Below the pieces are notes generated by a model. The model saw nothing but the letters and a program-made list of their open reading frames with translations, made no database searches and was not told the origin of the DNA. Positions 10,461 through 20,599 of a stretch of 64,000 nucleotides of DNA are shown here, piece after piece. Numbering within the stretch: the first letter of the stretch is position 1; every line of letters starts with the position of its first letter. Source of the stretch: Mesostigma viride (taxonomy: Eukaryota; Streptophyta; Mesostigmatophyceae; Mesostigmatales; Mesostigmataceae); contig RPFO01000076.1 in assembly GCA_009746045.1 (NCBI GenBank), positions 1,056,114 to 1,120,113 on the forward strand, read 5' to 3'. A program made the translations under genes and the position numbers.

Positions 10461-10896
10461 GAAAAGAAAAGAGGCCGACCTTAGCTAGGTGGGTTTGTTT
10501 TTGTCCTTTTTTGCGTGTCATGCGGCCTTGGCCCGGACGGCATTTTTTCGCCACGCAAATGTTGCGTCTGAACAAATGACGCAATGTGGCGTTCTAATTG
10601 CCGGCAGCTTACGTAAGGCTGCCGGGGCTATTAGGTCACATATTGCGTGAGAGAAAGAATCTAGATCTAGTTAATCACTACGCCATGAGCCAAGAAACCT
10701 AGACAGTGGCAGGTTTATATCTCAACGTAGCTCCTGCCACCTGGCCAAGAAAAACTGGCCAAAGCTTTGGCCACGACTGATCCGGATCAGGCCGCACCGG
10801 CCTCAAAAGGTATGTCACGTGAACCCAATAACCTAGCTATAGCGGCTACCCTTCCATCTCACTATAAAGAAACTATGTTCAGAGAACCACGATTCT
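10461..10896 (-). repeat. A2 direct repeat of YR retrotransposon (436 bp)
   Basis: The same 436-bp sequence, from GAAAAGAAAAGAGG to CACGATTCT, is at 15364-15799 in the same orientation. A short open frame beginning MRHLFRRNICVAKK occurs in both copies; it is part of the repeat and not a gene. Confidence 0.85.
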
Positions 10897-11101
10897 ATTA
10901 ACCGTGGAACTCCAGGGTAACCAGACTCTTTATTAAAACAATGAGTGGAGCACATACAAAAGGCAGGCCACATCCCGGCCGCCGATGCTCATGGGAACAC
11001 TTATTGCTTGGCAAAGGCTAGCCTTACCCTTATATCCCTCCCTGGCGATCCATGCCAGGGGCAAAGAACCTAGCATAATGACAGAGAAATGAACAACCAA
11101 A
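10892..11101 (-). repeat. B1 internal repeat and 3' UTR of YR retrotransposon
   Basis: It lies between the recombinase stop at 11102 and A2. It repeats both B2 blocks and includes an AATAAAG-type polyadenylation motif on the minus strand near 10930. The join CACGATTCTATTAACC at 10888-10903 has the sequence expected where the two outer ends meet in a circle. Confidence 0.75.
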
Positions 11102-13114
11102 TTAGGTGGAGGGCAATTTCAAAATAGCCCGCCAGGCCCGAGGGGGGCAGGCGGCCATGGCCCGAAGAATAACCTCAGGCAGCTGCACCTCCAAACTGCG
11201 GTGCAAGCCCACATAATGGGCAACCGTGGAGCTGCTAAGCCAGCGCCCCCGGCCCTGGATGTCCCCCATGCTGCGACCCGCGAGGAAATCGTGAGTGGCA
11301 CCTCCATGCCGCAGCCCGTGAATGGTGAAAATCTGGGCGACCCCCAAGGCCTGACTCGCAGCCTGCCAAATGCGCCGGAATTGCGGGTAGGTGAAAGGGA
11401 ACACGGCCTCCCAAGCGTGCTTACCCGCGATGCAGTGACGGAGGATGGTTTCAGACATCACATCTTCTACCACCACTGACTGAGTCTTGCCCTTAGAGGT
11501 CTTGGTAGACCTCAGCAGTAGGGCGCCCCGTTGAGCCGGCCCAAGCCGAACGTCAGGCTGGAGGCGCACATGGCCAACACGGAGGTTCAGCGCCTCCGAG
11601 ATTCGCAGGTAATGGCGGAACACGATGACAACCAGCAGGCCCGCAAGGCGCTGACCTTGCATGACCATCGTGCTGGCAAGTGCAAACGCCGCCTCCCATG
11701 GAATGGGAGGAGGGGCACGGGGGGGCACAAGTGTTTTCCACCCAGCGAGGACGCCACGGGCCAAGTCCCACCGCTTCACCATACCGGGATAATAAAGTTG
11801 CAACCCCATCAAGGCATTGACACACACTTGGCGGCTGTACCCCCGAAAATGAGCCCAGGCGACATACGCACAAAATGTCTCCTCAAGGGTGTCAGCTCGT
11901 GACGATGACCCGTCCGCCCGCCCACCAGCCTCCCACCAAGTCAAGAGGGAATCAAGACCACGACGGTAGGCCAGCAAAGTAGCCGGCTTTACTTTCCCCT
12001 CTAGCAATGGAAGGTAGCTAACAGGTGCAGGGGGCCCCGGGTTAGGATGGATGCCTTCCGCGGTCAGGTCGCGCACCCAGCCTGCCAAGAAAGTCGCCAT
12101 GGATTGGCCGCGAGAAACGCCATCGGCTGGTTGAAGTGCACTCGGCGTCCACACCCACTGGGAACGACTCCCCGTGGCGAGGGTCAGCGCGCACAAGCGG
12201 CGGCACTGCTTGTTGAGCTTGTGGGATGAGGACCGCCCCTTAGCCAAGCAGCCCAACGCCGCGGTGGAGTCCACCAACCTCACCACCCGCTTGCCTCGGT
12301 TTGCCAAGCTGCGCGCACTCCTCTCCACGCCCTTCACTGCAGCCCGCACCTCCTTCTCGTTGATGTGCATCCCCGGATCCCGCCAACGACTCCGGACCCC
12401 AACCCGCCATTGCTGGCTAGTGATTGCTTGTTGCGCCCGCGCGCTCAGTGGCCTAGGGCCAGCGTAGGCCACCTCACTTGGTATGAGCAAAGTCGGGTAC
12501 CCCCGCACCTCTCGTGCCCTCGCCAGCTCCGTCACATCGCCCGGCTCCATGGTTGCGTACACGACACCTTGCCCGTAGGTGGACGCGTCAGATGCAACCA
12601 CCTCACGGGCCAAAGGTGCGCTTCGGTCAACCCTTAGCATGGGAGCCAAGGCCAGGGCACACTCTAACTCCTCCCGCACCCCGGCCCACAGCACCCAGGA
12701 TCGCTGCCCCCACCCTTGCAGGCTGATGAATTTGAAACATTGCTGCCAAATGGACAAGCAGCTGCGGCTTAACATCTGCAGCCACAACCACCGCCCCAAG
12801 ACGGCAGCCAGCCCCTCGGCCGTAGCTCGGCCTCGAGTGAGTATAGCCTGCGTGTGGGCGATCACAAGGTTGAGCTGCTTGACCGTTGGTTCCAGCACGC
12901 CGTTCCGTCGGTGCACCACCCCTAGGGCTTCTAGCTCGTCCCCTTCCAGGCTCGCCATCTTAGTCTTCTCCTTAGACGGCACAAGGTTGTTAGGGAGGTA
13001 GCCTTCCTCAATAGCGCGCGTGATGAGCTGGTTCACCGCCTCGCAGGTCCGCCCGTTGCTGGCCACCAAGTCATCAATGTGATGGACAGCATGGGGGCAG
13101 GGGGGTTTTCCAGG
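11102..13114 (-). CDS. RT C-terminus, RNase H and tyrosine recombinase
   Basis: The open frame runs from after a TGA at 13115-13117 to the stop at 11102. It starts at the RT catalytic box HIDDLVAS (13081-13058 region). RNase H follows with SDASTYGQG, HINEKEVRA, VDSTAAL and the closing PADGVSR. The C-terminal part is a tyrosine recombinase: the first catalytic Arg is in HYLRISEAL, the HxxR box is IHGLRHGGAT, then GRGRW and the tyrosine in VAHYVGL. It would copy the element's RNA and integrate a DNA circle. The RT's upstream half is in the neighbouring ORF in another frame, so expression needs a -1 shift or the element is broken by an indel. The recombinase motifs look intact. Confidence 0.85.
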   Translation of the reverse strand, partial: PGKPPCPHAVHHIDDLVASNGRTCEAVNQLITRAIEEGYLPNNLVPSKEKTKMASLEGDELEALGVVHRRNGVLEPTVKQLNLVIAHTQAILTRGRATAEGLAAVLGRWLWLQMLSRSCLSIWQQCFKFISLQGWGQRSWVLWAGVREELECALALAPMLRVDRSAPLAREVVASDASTYGQGVVYATMEPGDVTELARAREVRGYPTLLIPSEVAYAGPRPLSARAQQAITSQQWRVGVRSRWRDPGMHINEKEVRAAVKGVERSARSLANRGKRVVRLVDSTAALGCLAKGRSSSHKLNKQCRRLCALTLATGSRSQWVWTPSALQPADGVSRGQSMATFLAGWVRDLTAEGIHPNPGPPAPVSYLPLLEGKVKPATLLAYRRGLDSLLTWWEAGGRADGSSSRADTLEETFCAYVAWAHFRGYSRQVCVNALMGLQLYYPGMVKRWDLARGVLAGWKTLVPPRAPPPIPWEAAFALASTMVMQGQRLAGLLVVIVFRHYLRISEALNLRVGHVRLQPDVRLGPAQRGALLLRSTKTSKGKTQSVVVEDVMSETILRHCIAGKHAWEAVFPFTYPQFRRIWQAASQALGVAQIFTIHGLRHGGATHDFLAGRSMGDIQGRGRWLSSSTVAHYVGLHRSLEVQLPEVILRAMAACPPRAWRAILKLPST

Positions 13115-15276
13115 TCAATCTGAAGCTCCCCGGCGCGCTCCTCCTTGTACTCGATGGCCAAGCGCAGTGGCTGGCCACACTCGTCGCGCACCAAGGTGAG
13201 CTCACCTGCGCTTGAGAGGTAGTTGACCTGGCGCCTCGGATCCAGGGCACCGGTCATGTAGAGCACCATCTCATGGATGGCCTCCCCCAGCGCCACCGCA
13301 TGGGAATGTCCCATGGCCAGCACCTTGAGCACGGGCCACACCTTCCGCCTGGGCCCTGCCAGACCTACGCTAGTCGACCACACACTAGGAAGCCCTTGGT
13401 AGTCCCACCACCACTCGGGCACCTCGATGGAATAGTAGTATGACACGAGGTCGCTCTTGGCGCAGTAGCACCAGCCTTTGATGTAGACCTCCACGAGGAT
13501 GCCCAGGTGGGGTAGCAGGATCTTGGGGGGGTCCACCCACAGCAGGTTGCCCAGCTTCCTGTTGACGATGAACCGAAGCTCACCCACCCCCTTGGCCACT
13601 CCAAAGCAGCCATCCACCCACTTGGGCCGCCTCTCCCGGAACGCCACCATGCCCACGCCCGCTGCCCGGCTCATGAGCTTGCCCCATTCAGCCATGGAGC
13701 ATCCCCGGCTGGGCTTGGGCACATTCCAATACTTTGCGCTCGCCACGACCGCTGGCTTGATGCAGTTCTCTTCGCTGGCATATATCTCCCGCCAGCTCGG
13801 CCGCATAGCCAACAGGTCGAGCAGCCGTGCCTTCCCCGCCACCTCCGCCTTTGGTAGACTCACCGCGTCCGCGCGCAGTTGTTCATACTTATTCTGCTTC
13901 CCATATATTGCATCAGCACCTTCTTGCTCCTGGCCTGTCGCAACGCCCCCTACGCGGCGACTGTGCCAGGTGCAGTGCCTCTTGACCCTCGCAAGGGCCT
14001 CCTCCCTCCCCTTAGAGCACGCCCCTCTAGGGTTAGGAGGAGGGTCTTGCCCCCCTCCCCACAGCCAATTAAGCCAACGCACTACCTTGCATTGCAGTGT
14101 GTACTCGCGGTGGCGGCGCGTGGCACGCTGTCGCCGGCGTGCCGATCTCACCCTGCCCCACGCGGTGTACGCTGGCCTAAGTGGGTATGGCAGCGGGAAA
14201 AGGGAGCGGTCCCGCTGGGATTCTATTTCCCTACTTGTTGAGCCTTGCTGAGCTTGTCCAAGAGGATGGCAGTTTGGAGAGCTGCCTTGACAGCCGGGGT
14301 GGCTGACAGTGCAGCCTCCTCCCCCAATGGCAGGAGGTGGCTGGCCACCTTCCACCCCCCCCTCCTTGCCCTCCACCTGCAGCAAGGCCGCCACCACCCT
14401 CATTAGGTACTCCATGCCCACAAGCTCCCCGGCTGCTGAGCCCAGCTCCTTGAGAAGGGTGTCCATGGCCAATGCAATGTTCATGACAATTTTCCTGTTC
14501 TCCATGTTCCGCCAATTTCCAGGCTTTACCGTCATGACCCACGACCGGATTCCCATCCCATTGTCGCTGGCGTCCTCCAACACCCCCGGCAGCACCCGCT
14601 CCGAAACCCGATATTTCACGCTCTTGGCTCGGCTTGGCAGCGCCACCCCTTTCGAGGCCTTGAAGTGGCTTCCCGCCCCCTCCATTCCTCCCAGCGCTGC
14701 CTTCAAACCTTGCATGAATTTCTCGGCTGCGACCTCCCCCTCCTCGTCCTCCTCGTCGTCCTGATTTTCGGTTTCCGGAGGTGCCCCAACGAATGTCGCC
14801 AACCTCGCCCTCATTTCCTTTCCGACAGCCCCCCCACCTGCCGAAACCTTGGCCGCGCCTTTCGGCTTGGCCATTTTTCGCTGCGCAGGTGTCGTTGGTG
14901 GCAGCGCCTGATCCTCCTCCTCGTCCGCCGCGAGATCTGCCACGGCCAGCAGTTTTGCCACCAACGTTCCGTTTGGGTCACGTGCGTCCAACACGTCGCC
15001 AACATCAACGTGATCGGCCAGCAACTGCACGACAGACTTCAGCTGGCTCGAGCTCCACGAGCTGGCGTCCGTCACCCAGTCCTCGGCACCGAAGACCTGC
15101 TCGACTGCCCCCACCGCCTCTGCGGGGCTGATGCACTTGGCGAGCAGAGTGGCGAGCTGCTTCTTTTTGGCGCTGAAGGCGACTGGCGCGTGACTGGCGG
15201 CAGCAGCCCGCGGTGTGGGCGTCCCGTCCTCCCCGCGCGCTGCCTGCCCTCCTGTAGCTTTGCGCCCCTTCGGCAT
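13033..15276 (-). CDS. Gag-like protein plus N-terminal half of RT
   Basis: ATG at 15276 opens 747 codons. The first ~340 residues are a Lys/Ala-rich gag-like part. A low-quality stretch (about residues 345-460) rich in Arg and Gly could be an in-frame ~300-bp intron: GTAGGG near 14235 and GTTGCGACAG near 13935 are candidate splice sites. RT motifs follow: GELRFIVNRKLGNLLW, PKILLPHLG, KSDLVSYYYSIEVPEW and AMGHSHAVALGEAIHE. The frame then leaves the RT at LENPPAPM, and the catalytic HIDD is one frame over. The 13033-13114 overlap with the next ORF is that junction. Assigned from its place in the element and its RT motifs. Confidence 0.75.
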   Translation of the reverse strand: MPKGRKATGGQAARGEDGTPTPRAAAASHAPVAFSAKKKQLATLLAKCISPAEAVGAVEQVFGAEDWVTDASSWSSSQLKSVVQLLADHVDVGDVLDARDPNGTLVAKLLAVADLAADEEEDQALPPTTPAQRKMAKPKGAAKVSAGGGAVGKEMRARLATFVGAPPETENQDDEEDEEGEVAAEKFMQGLKAALGGMEGAGSHFKASKGVALPSRAKSVKYRVSERVLPGVLEDASDNGMGIRSWVMTVKPGNWRNMENRKIVMNIALAMDTLLKELGSAAGELVGMEYLMRVVAALLQVEGKEGGVEGGQPPPAIGGGGCTVSHPGCQGSSPNCHPLGQAQQGSTSREIESQRDRSLFPLPYPLRPAYTAWGRVRSARRRQRATRRHREYTLQCKVVRWLNWLWGGGQDPPPNPRGACSKGREEALARVKRHCTWHSRRVGGVATGQEQEGADAIYGKQNKYEQLRADAVSLPKAEVAGKARLLDLLAMRPSWREIYASEENCIKPAVVASAKYWNVPKPSRGCSMAEWGKLMSRAAGVGMVAFRERRPKWVDGCFGVAKGVGELRFIVNRKLGNLLWVDPPKILLPHLGILVEVYIKGWCYCAKSDLVSYYYSIEVPEWWWDYQGLPSVWSTSVGLAGPRRKVWPVLKVLAMGHSHAVALGEAIHEMVLYMTGALDPRRQVNYLSSAGELTLVRDECGQPLRLAIEYKEERAGELQIDLENPPAPMLSITLMTWWPATGGPARR

Positions 15277-15363
15277 TGCTGCTCAGGGCCAAAAATGGCT
15301 CCGACAGTACAGGTTCGTCAAACCAGAGGTTCGTTTCCCCTGGCTTGCTGTCGCCGCCCTCGT

Positions 15364-15799
15364 GAAAAGAAAAGAGGCCGACCTTAGCTAGGTGGGTTTG
15401 TTTTTGTCCTTTTTTGCGTGTCATGCGGCCTTGGCCCGGACGGCATTTTTTCGCCACGCAAATGTTGCGTCTGAACAAATGACGCAATGTGGCGTTCTAA
15501 TTGCCGGCAGCTTACGTAAGGCTGCCGGGGCTATTAGGTCACATATTGCGTGAGAGAAAGAATCTAGATCTAGTTAATCACTACGCCATGAGCCAAGAAA
15601 CCTAGACAGTGGCAGGTTTATATCTCAACGTAGCTCCTGCCACCTGGCCAAGAAAAACTGGCCAAAGCTTTGGCCACGACTGATCCGGATCAGGCCGCAC
15701 CGGCCTCAAAAGGTATGTCACGTGAACCCAATAACCTAGCTATAGCGGCTACCCTTCCATCTCACTATAAAGAAACTATGTTCAGAGAACCACGATTCT
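15364..15799 (-). repeat. A1 direct repeat of YR retrotransposon (436 bp)
   Basis: Near-identical to A2 at 10461-10896. This is the 5' end of the element, leading into the gag-like ORF at 15276. Its outer edge is CACGATTCT followed by unrelated GAAATGTTG. Confidence 0.85.
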
Positions 15800-15909
15800 G
15801 AAATGTTGACTCACATTTGCTCAATGAAGTAAGGAGTTCAGTTATTAAACAAACTCTTGCTTATGCCCACTCTGATATGGGAAACCAGATGCCCATCCAT
15901 GAAAAGAAT

Positions 15910-16690
15910 GTGTGTGTGTGTGTGAGTGAGTGAGTGAGTGAGTGAGTGAGTGAGTGAGTGAGTGAGTGAGTGAGTGAGTGAGTGAGTGAGTGAGTGAGTG
16001 AGTGAGTGAGTGAGTGAGTGAGTGAGTGAGTGAGTGAGTGAGTGAGTGAGTGAGTGAGTGAGTGAGTGAGTGAGTGAGTGAGTGAGTGAGTGAGTGAGTG
16101 AGTGAGTGAGTGAGTGAGTGAGTGAGTGAGTGAGTGAGTGAGTGAGTGAGTGAGTGAGTGAGTGAGTGAGTGAGTGAGTGAGTGAGTGAGTGAGTGAGTG
16201 AGTGAGTGAGTGAGTGAGTGAGTGAGTGAGTGAGTGAGTGAGTGAGTGAGTGAGTGAGTGAGTGAGTGAGTGAGTGAGTGAGTGAGTGAGTGAGTGAGTG
16301 AGTGAGTGAGTGAGTGAGTGAGTGAGTGAGTGAGTGAGTGAGTGAGTGAGTGAGTGAGTGAGTGAGTGAGTGAGTGAGTGAGTGAGTGAGTGAGTGAGTG
16401 AGTGAGTGAGTGAGTGAGTGAGTGAGTGAGTGAGTGAGTGAGTGAGTGAGTGAGTGAGTGAGTGAGTGAGTGAGTGAGTGAGTGAGTGAGTGAGTGAGTG
16501 AGTGAGTGAGTGAGTGAGTGAGTGAGTGAGTGAGTGAGTGAGTGAGTGAGTGAGTGAGTGAGTGAGTGAGTGAGTGAGTGAGTGAGTGAGTGAGTGAGTG
16601 AGTGAGTGAGTGAGTGAGTGAGTGAGTGAGTGAGTGAGTGAGTGAGTGAGTGAGTGAGTGAGTGAGTGAGTGAGTGAGTGAGTGAGTGAG
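15910..16690. repeat. (GAGT)n microsatellite, ~770 bp
   Basis: A short (TG)n run leads into more than 190 perfect GAGT units with no visible interruption. Frames encoding Ser-Leu-Thr-His repeats on the minus strand are artefacts of the array. Confidence 0.95.
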
Positions 16691-17704
<1,014 letters not shown>

Positions 17705-17722
17705 CTAGATGTGCATGTACGT

Positions 17723-17768
17723 ATGCGTGTGCGTGTGCGTGTGGGTGTGGGTGTGCGTGTGCGTGTGG

Positions 17769-17800
<32 letters not shown>

Positions 17801-17870
17801 GTGCGTGTGCGTGTGCGTGTGCGTGTGCGTGTGCGTGTGCGTGTGCGTGTGCGTGTGCGTGTGCGTGTGC
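17723..17870. repeat. (GCGTGT)n microsatellite
   Basis: GTGTGC hexamers with a few GTGTGG and ATGTGC variants near the left end, then a pure run to 17870. Confidence 0.9.
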
Positions 17871-17976
17871 ATTCGCACATGCCACACGTGCACATGCACG
17901 TATGGGTGGGCAGGGCATTGCGTTTGCAGCGACGACGTATACACAGTCCAGGTTACCATAGGCTTCCAACCGGAAC

Positions 17977-18470
17977 CTACGCTTGCTGTTTGCTGTTGAA
18001 AGCATCTTCAAGTTCTCGTAAAAAGCCAGGGCGTTCCCCATTTTTGGACCACGTGTTTGAAGCGATGCCATATGCACGCTCCAAGGTACCATAGTCGCAG
18101 CTATGAGAAAGCCACTCTAATGCACCAATGAGCATTTGCTCGGGTCTTACCACGTCCAACCGGAGCCCGCGCCCGCCGTTGTCTGGAGATTCGGCTCGCT
18201 GATCGGGCCGATTTTCTCCAGTAAATAACCGAACGCCTCCAGCGAGATATGGCATGTTTTGTGCATGTGACGGCGGGCGGCTCTGGGGTCGTCTTCAGCC
18301 AATAAACAAACCGGCTTTGAAACAATATCGACAGAGAAGCACTGGCACCAACACCTGGAAAGACTTGCAAAGAAAGCTACCTGTCTGCGTTCGAACGCAC
18401 TAGACAGGTAGCTGGAAAAGCGACATGCACGACAGGTCACCGGCCCGTTTTTATCATATTTCTGTAGCAC
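17977..18470 (-). pseudogene. PIF/Harbinger transposase N-terminal fragment
   Basis: Two overlapping minus-strand frames fit consecutive parts of a Harbinger-type transposase. The upstream frame has CHISLEAFGYLLEKIGP, matching the family's 'S.E.F.YLL..I.P' helix. The downstream frame has [20 protein letters not shown] followed by [14 protein letters not shown], matching the conserved helix-turn-helix before the DDE core. A frameshift near 18150-18250 separates them. The DDE catalytic part is absent; the fragment runs into the microsatellite region. Assignment rests on motif resemblance. Confidence 0.55.
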
Positions 18471-18909
18471 TGGATCACATTAGTGGTGCAGAAGTTAGTG
18501 GTTTACAGCTGGACAAGACGTGCATGTTATTAGCCAGCATGCCCGGATGCATCATGCACTTGCTTGACGTTTGCGCCCTTTCCCGCGAAATCTGGGATGT
18601 CTTCCCGCGCTTCACGAACGAGTTCACTGGCGAGCAGTTCACTACGCCGTTGCGACCCATGTGAGTGCGTGAACTCGAAGTGAAGGGCCGGTGAAGCGCC
18701 GGTGGCGACCCGGCCGTCGACCCAGTTCACAAAGAGTTCACCGACGGAGTTCCCCGAGCCTCATGTGAGTCGTGCCTAAATGGCGGGAGAGTTGTGCGGT
18801 GCCCGTGCGGGTGGCCAGAGCTGCCCTGTCACAAAAGTGACGAAGTGACGAAGTGGGTGCGCACGCTTTACATAATTACCACCTGCAGCAGGCATTTCGG
18901 GGGGTCCCC

Positions 18910-20523
18910 ATGGCCGTTAAACTCAAGACCATTGCGGAGATCGGGATTAACCACAATGGCTCTATGGACATTTGCAAGCAGCTCATCAAGGAGTGCAAGG
19001 ATGTCGGTTTTGACTACGTCAAGTTTCAGAAACGAGACCCCGAAATCTGCGTGCCGATGGCACAGCGCAGCAAGATGCGCGACACTCCTTGGGGCCAGAT
19101 GACTTATTTCGATTACAAACTTCGAATCGAGTTTGGCAAAGCGGAGTATGACGAGATTGACCGGTATTGCCACGAGCTTGGCATTGAGTGGTTTGCTTCT
19201 GCGTTCGATGCCCCGTCCATCCGGTTCCTGGCTGACTATCTGACTACAGGGAAGTCATTTGCGAAGATTGTGAAACTGGGCTCCGCGAACTCGATTGACT
19301 ACGACCTGTGCAAGGTAGCAAGGCAAGAGTTCGAGCCCCACACCATCATGATCTCGCTCGGCATGAGGACGGAGTCCGAAGTCCGGGAAAGCATCAAGCA
19401 GGCCAACCCCCATGTCATCCTGCACACGGTGTCCACCTACCCGACGGACAACAAGTTCCTCTTCCTGAACTACATCCACCGGCTCAAGCGGCTGTACCCG
19501 ACGCTGGAGATCGGCTACTCCGGCCACGAGGCCGGCGTGGCGCCGACGCTCGCGGCCGCCGGCATGGGCTGCACGTGGTTCGAGCGCCACGTCACCCTGG
19601 ACAAGGCGATGTGGGGCACGGACCAGAAGGCCTCCCTGAATGTGCCCGAGATGCGGGAGCTCCTGTCCGGCCTGCGCGAGATCGAAGCCGCCCTGTCCAT
19701 CCCCTGCGTTGAGCGCTACCTGCTCCCGGGCGAGGCGGAGAAGCGCGTGGTGACCGCGATCGTGGACGAAATCTGGTCGCAGCAGCCAGGGCAGTCCTCT
19801 GCGGGCACCATCAGCAACAAGCGCAAGAAGTCTGGCGTCGTGTGCATGATCCCCGCGCGGCGCACGTCTAAGCACATCCCCGGGCACAACCTGCGGCTGC
19901 TCAAGGGGAAGCCGCTTGTCGCGTGGACGATCGAGGCGGCGCTCTCGTCGGCTGTGTTCGACGGTGTGTACGTGTCCACCGACGACGAGGAGATTGGCCA
20001 GGTGGCGCGCTCCTACGGCGCCAGCGTGCACATGCGGTCCCCCGCCGCGTCCGCGGAGACAGCATTACTGGAGGACGTGGCGCGCGACTTTGAGTCGCAC
20101 GCGGGGGTGGAGTACGAGACGCTGATCATTCTCAACCCGACCAACCCGCTGCGCGGGGCAGGTCTCATCCAGGACGCCGTCAAGCGGTTCTCCTCGGCCC
20201 CCTCGGCGCGCTTCCTCGTGTGCGTGCGCAAGCAGGCGCAGTGCACGTGGGTCAAGACCGGCTCCGACGGCGACGACTTTGTCAAGCCGCTCACTGGGTA
20301 CGGCCCCAAGCACAACCCGCTGAACAAGCCGCGGATGAGCAGTGTCGTGCCCACGCTGTGCGAGACGGGCGCGATCTACGGTGTGCGGCGGGGACAGTAC
20401 GTCGGCCATACGTGCGACGAGGGCAACACGGTCATGCTGGAGGTGGATGAGTTCCAGGCGGTGGATATGGGGCACAACCTGTCGTTTGTGGTCGCCGAGG
20501 CGCTGGCCGATGCCGTCGCGTGA
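18910..20523 (+). CDS. neuB-neuA: Fused sialic-acid synthase / CMP-sialic-acid synthetase
   Basis: One uninterrupted frame, 537 residues from the ATG at 18910 (chosen because NeuB family similarity begins within ten residues). Residues 1 to about 290 are a NeuB/NANS-type TIM barrel: EIGINHNG (10-17), KFQKR (38-42), GYSGHE, and FERHVTLDKAMWGTDQKASL near 222-241. It condenses phosphoenolpyruvate with an N-acyl hexosamine or mannose to form a nonulosonic acid. A linker leads to about residue 308, where a CMP-sialate synthetase starts: CMIPARRTSKHIPGHNL, LKGKPLVAWTIEAAL, VSTDDEEI. This part would activate the sugar with CTP. The usual C-terminal antifreeze-like (SAF) domain of NeuB is missing. 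There is no signal peptide or membrane segment, so it is likely cytosolic (or nuclear/plastid). Third-position GC rises strongly after about 19440. The substrate (Neu5Ac, Kdn or another) cannot be read from sequence. Confidence 0.9.
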   Translation: MAVKLKTIAEIGINHNGSMDICKQLIKECKDVGFDYVKFQKRDPEICVPMAQRSKMRDTPWGQMTYFDYKLRIEFGKAEYDEIDRYCHELGIEWFASAFDAPSIRFLADYLTTGKSFAKIVKLGSANSIDYDLCKVARQEFEPHTIMISLGMRTESEVRESIKQANPHVILHTVSTYPTDNKFLFLNYIHRLKRLYPTLEIGYSGHEAGVAPTLAAAGMGCTWFERHVTLDKAMWGTDQKASLNVPEMRELLSGLREIEAALSIPCVERYLLPGEAEKRVVTAIVDEIWSQQPGQSSAGTISNKRKKSGVVCMIPARRTSKHIPGHNLRLLKGKPLVAWTIEAALSSAVFDGVYVSTDDEEIGQVARSYGASVHMRSPAASAETALLEDVARDFESHAGVEYETLIILNPTNPLRGAGLIQDAVKRFSSAPSARFLVCVRKQAQCTWVKTGSDGDDFVKPLTGYGPKHNPLNKPRMSSVVPTLCETGAIYGVRRGQYVGHTCDEGNTVMLEVDEFQAVDMGHNLSFVVAEALADAVA

Positions 20524-20551
20524 GCGCTTGGCGAATGAAAATAAAGCCACG

Positions 20552-20577
20552 TGTAAGAGAATATAGCAACTTTGTAA
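20552..20577 (+). terminator. TGTAA polyadenylation-type signals of the fusion gene
   Basis: TGTAA, the usual poly(A) signal of green algae, occurs at 20552-20556 and 20573-20577, 30-55 bases after the stop. Two AATAAAG motifs lie nearby. Confidence 0.5.
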
Positions 20578-20599
20578 ATAAAGCCGCGTGGCATGATGG

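Larger units (their letters stand above)
10365..15799 (-). mobile_element. Tyrosine-recombinase (DIRS-order, PAT/Ngaro-like) retrotransposon
   Basis: Read on the minus strand the order is A1 (15799-15364), gag-like/RT ORF, RT-RNase H-tyrosine recombinase ORF, B1 (11101-10892), A2 (10896-10461), B2 (10460-10365). A1 and A2 are 436-bp direct repeats; B1 and B2 share two blocks (ATTCTATTAACCGTGG and the stretch around CCGATGCTCATGGGAAC). This A1-ORFs-B1-A2-B2 layout is the split direct repeat arrangement of PAT/Ngaro-type elements, which integrate a circle with a tyrosine recombinase and make no target duplication. ATTCT is present at both outer ends and at the internal B1/A2 join. Confidence 0.85.

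Noticed and set aside
15005-15487. 160-codon frame starting in repeat A1
   Set aside because: It overlaps the start of the gag-like ORF in another frame, and its first part is the A repeat, which also occurs at 10461-10896.
19255-20031. 258-codon minus-strand frame opposite the sialic-acid gene
   Set aside because: Antisense shadow of a GC-rich gene; no recognisable domain.
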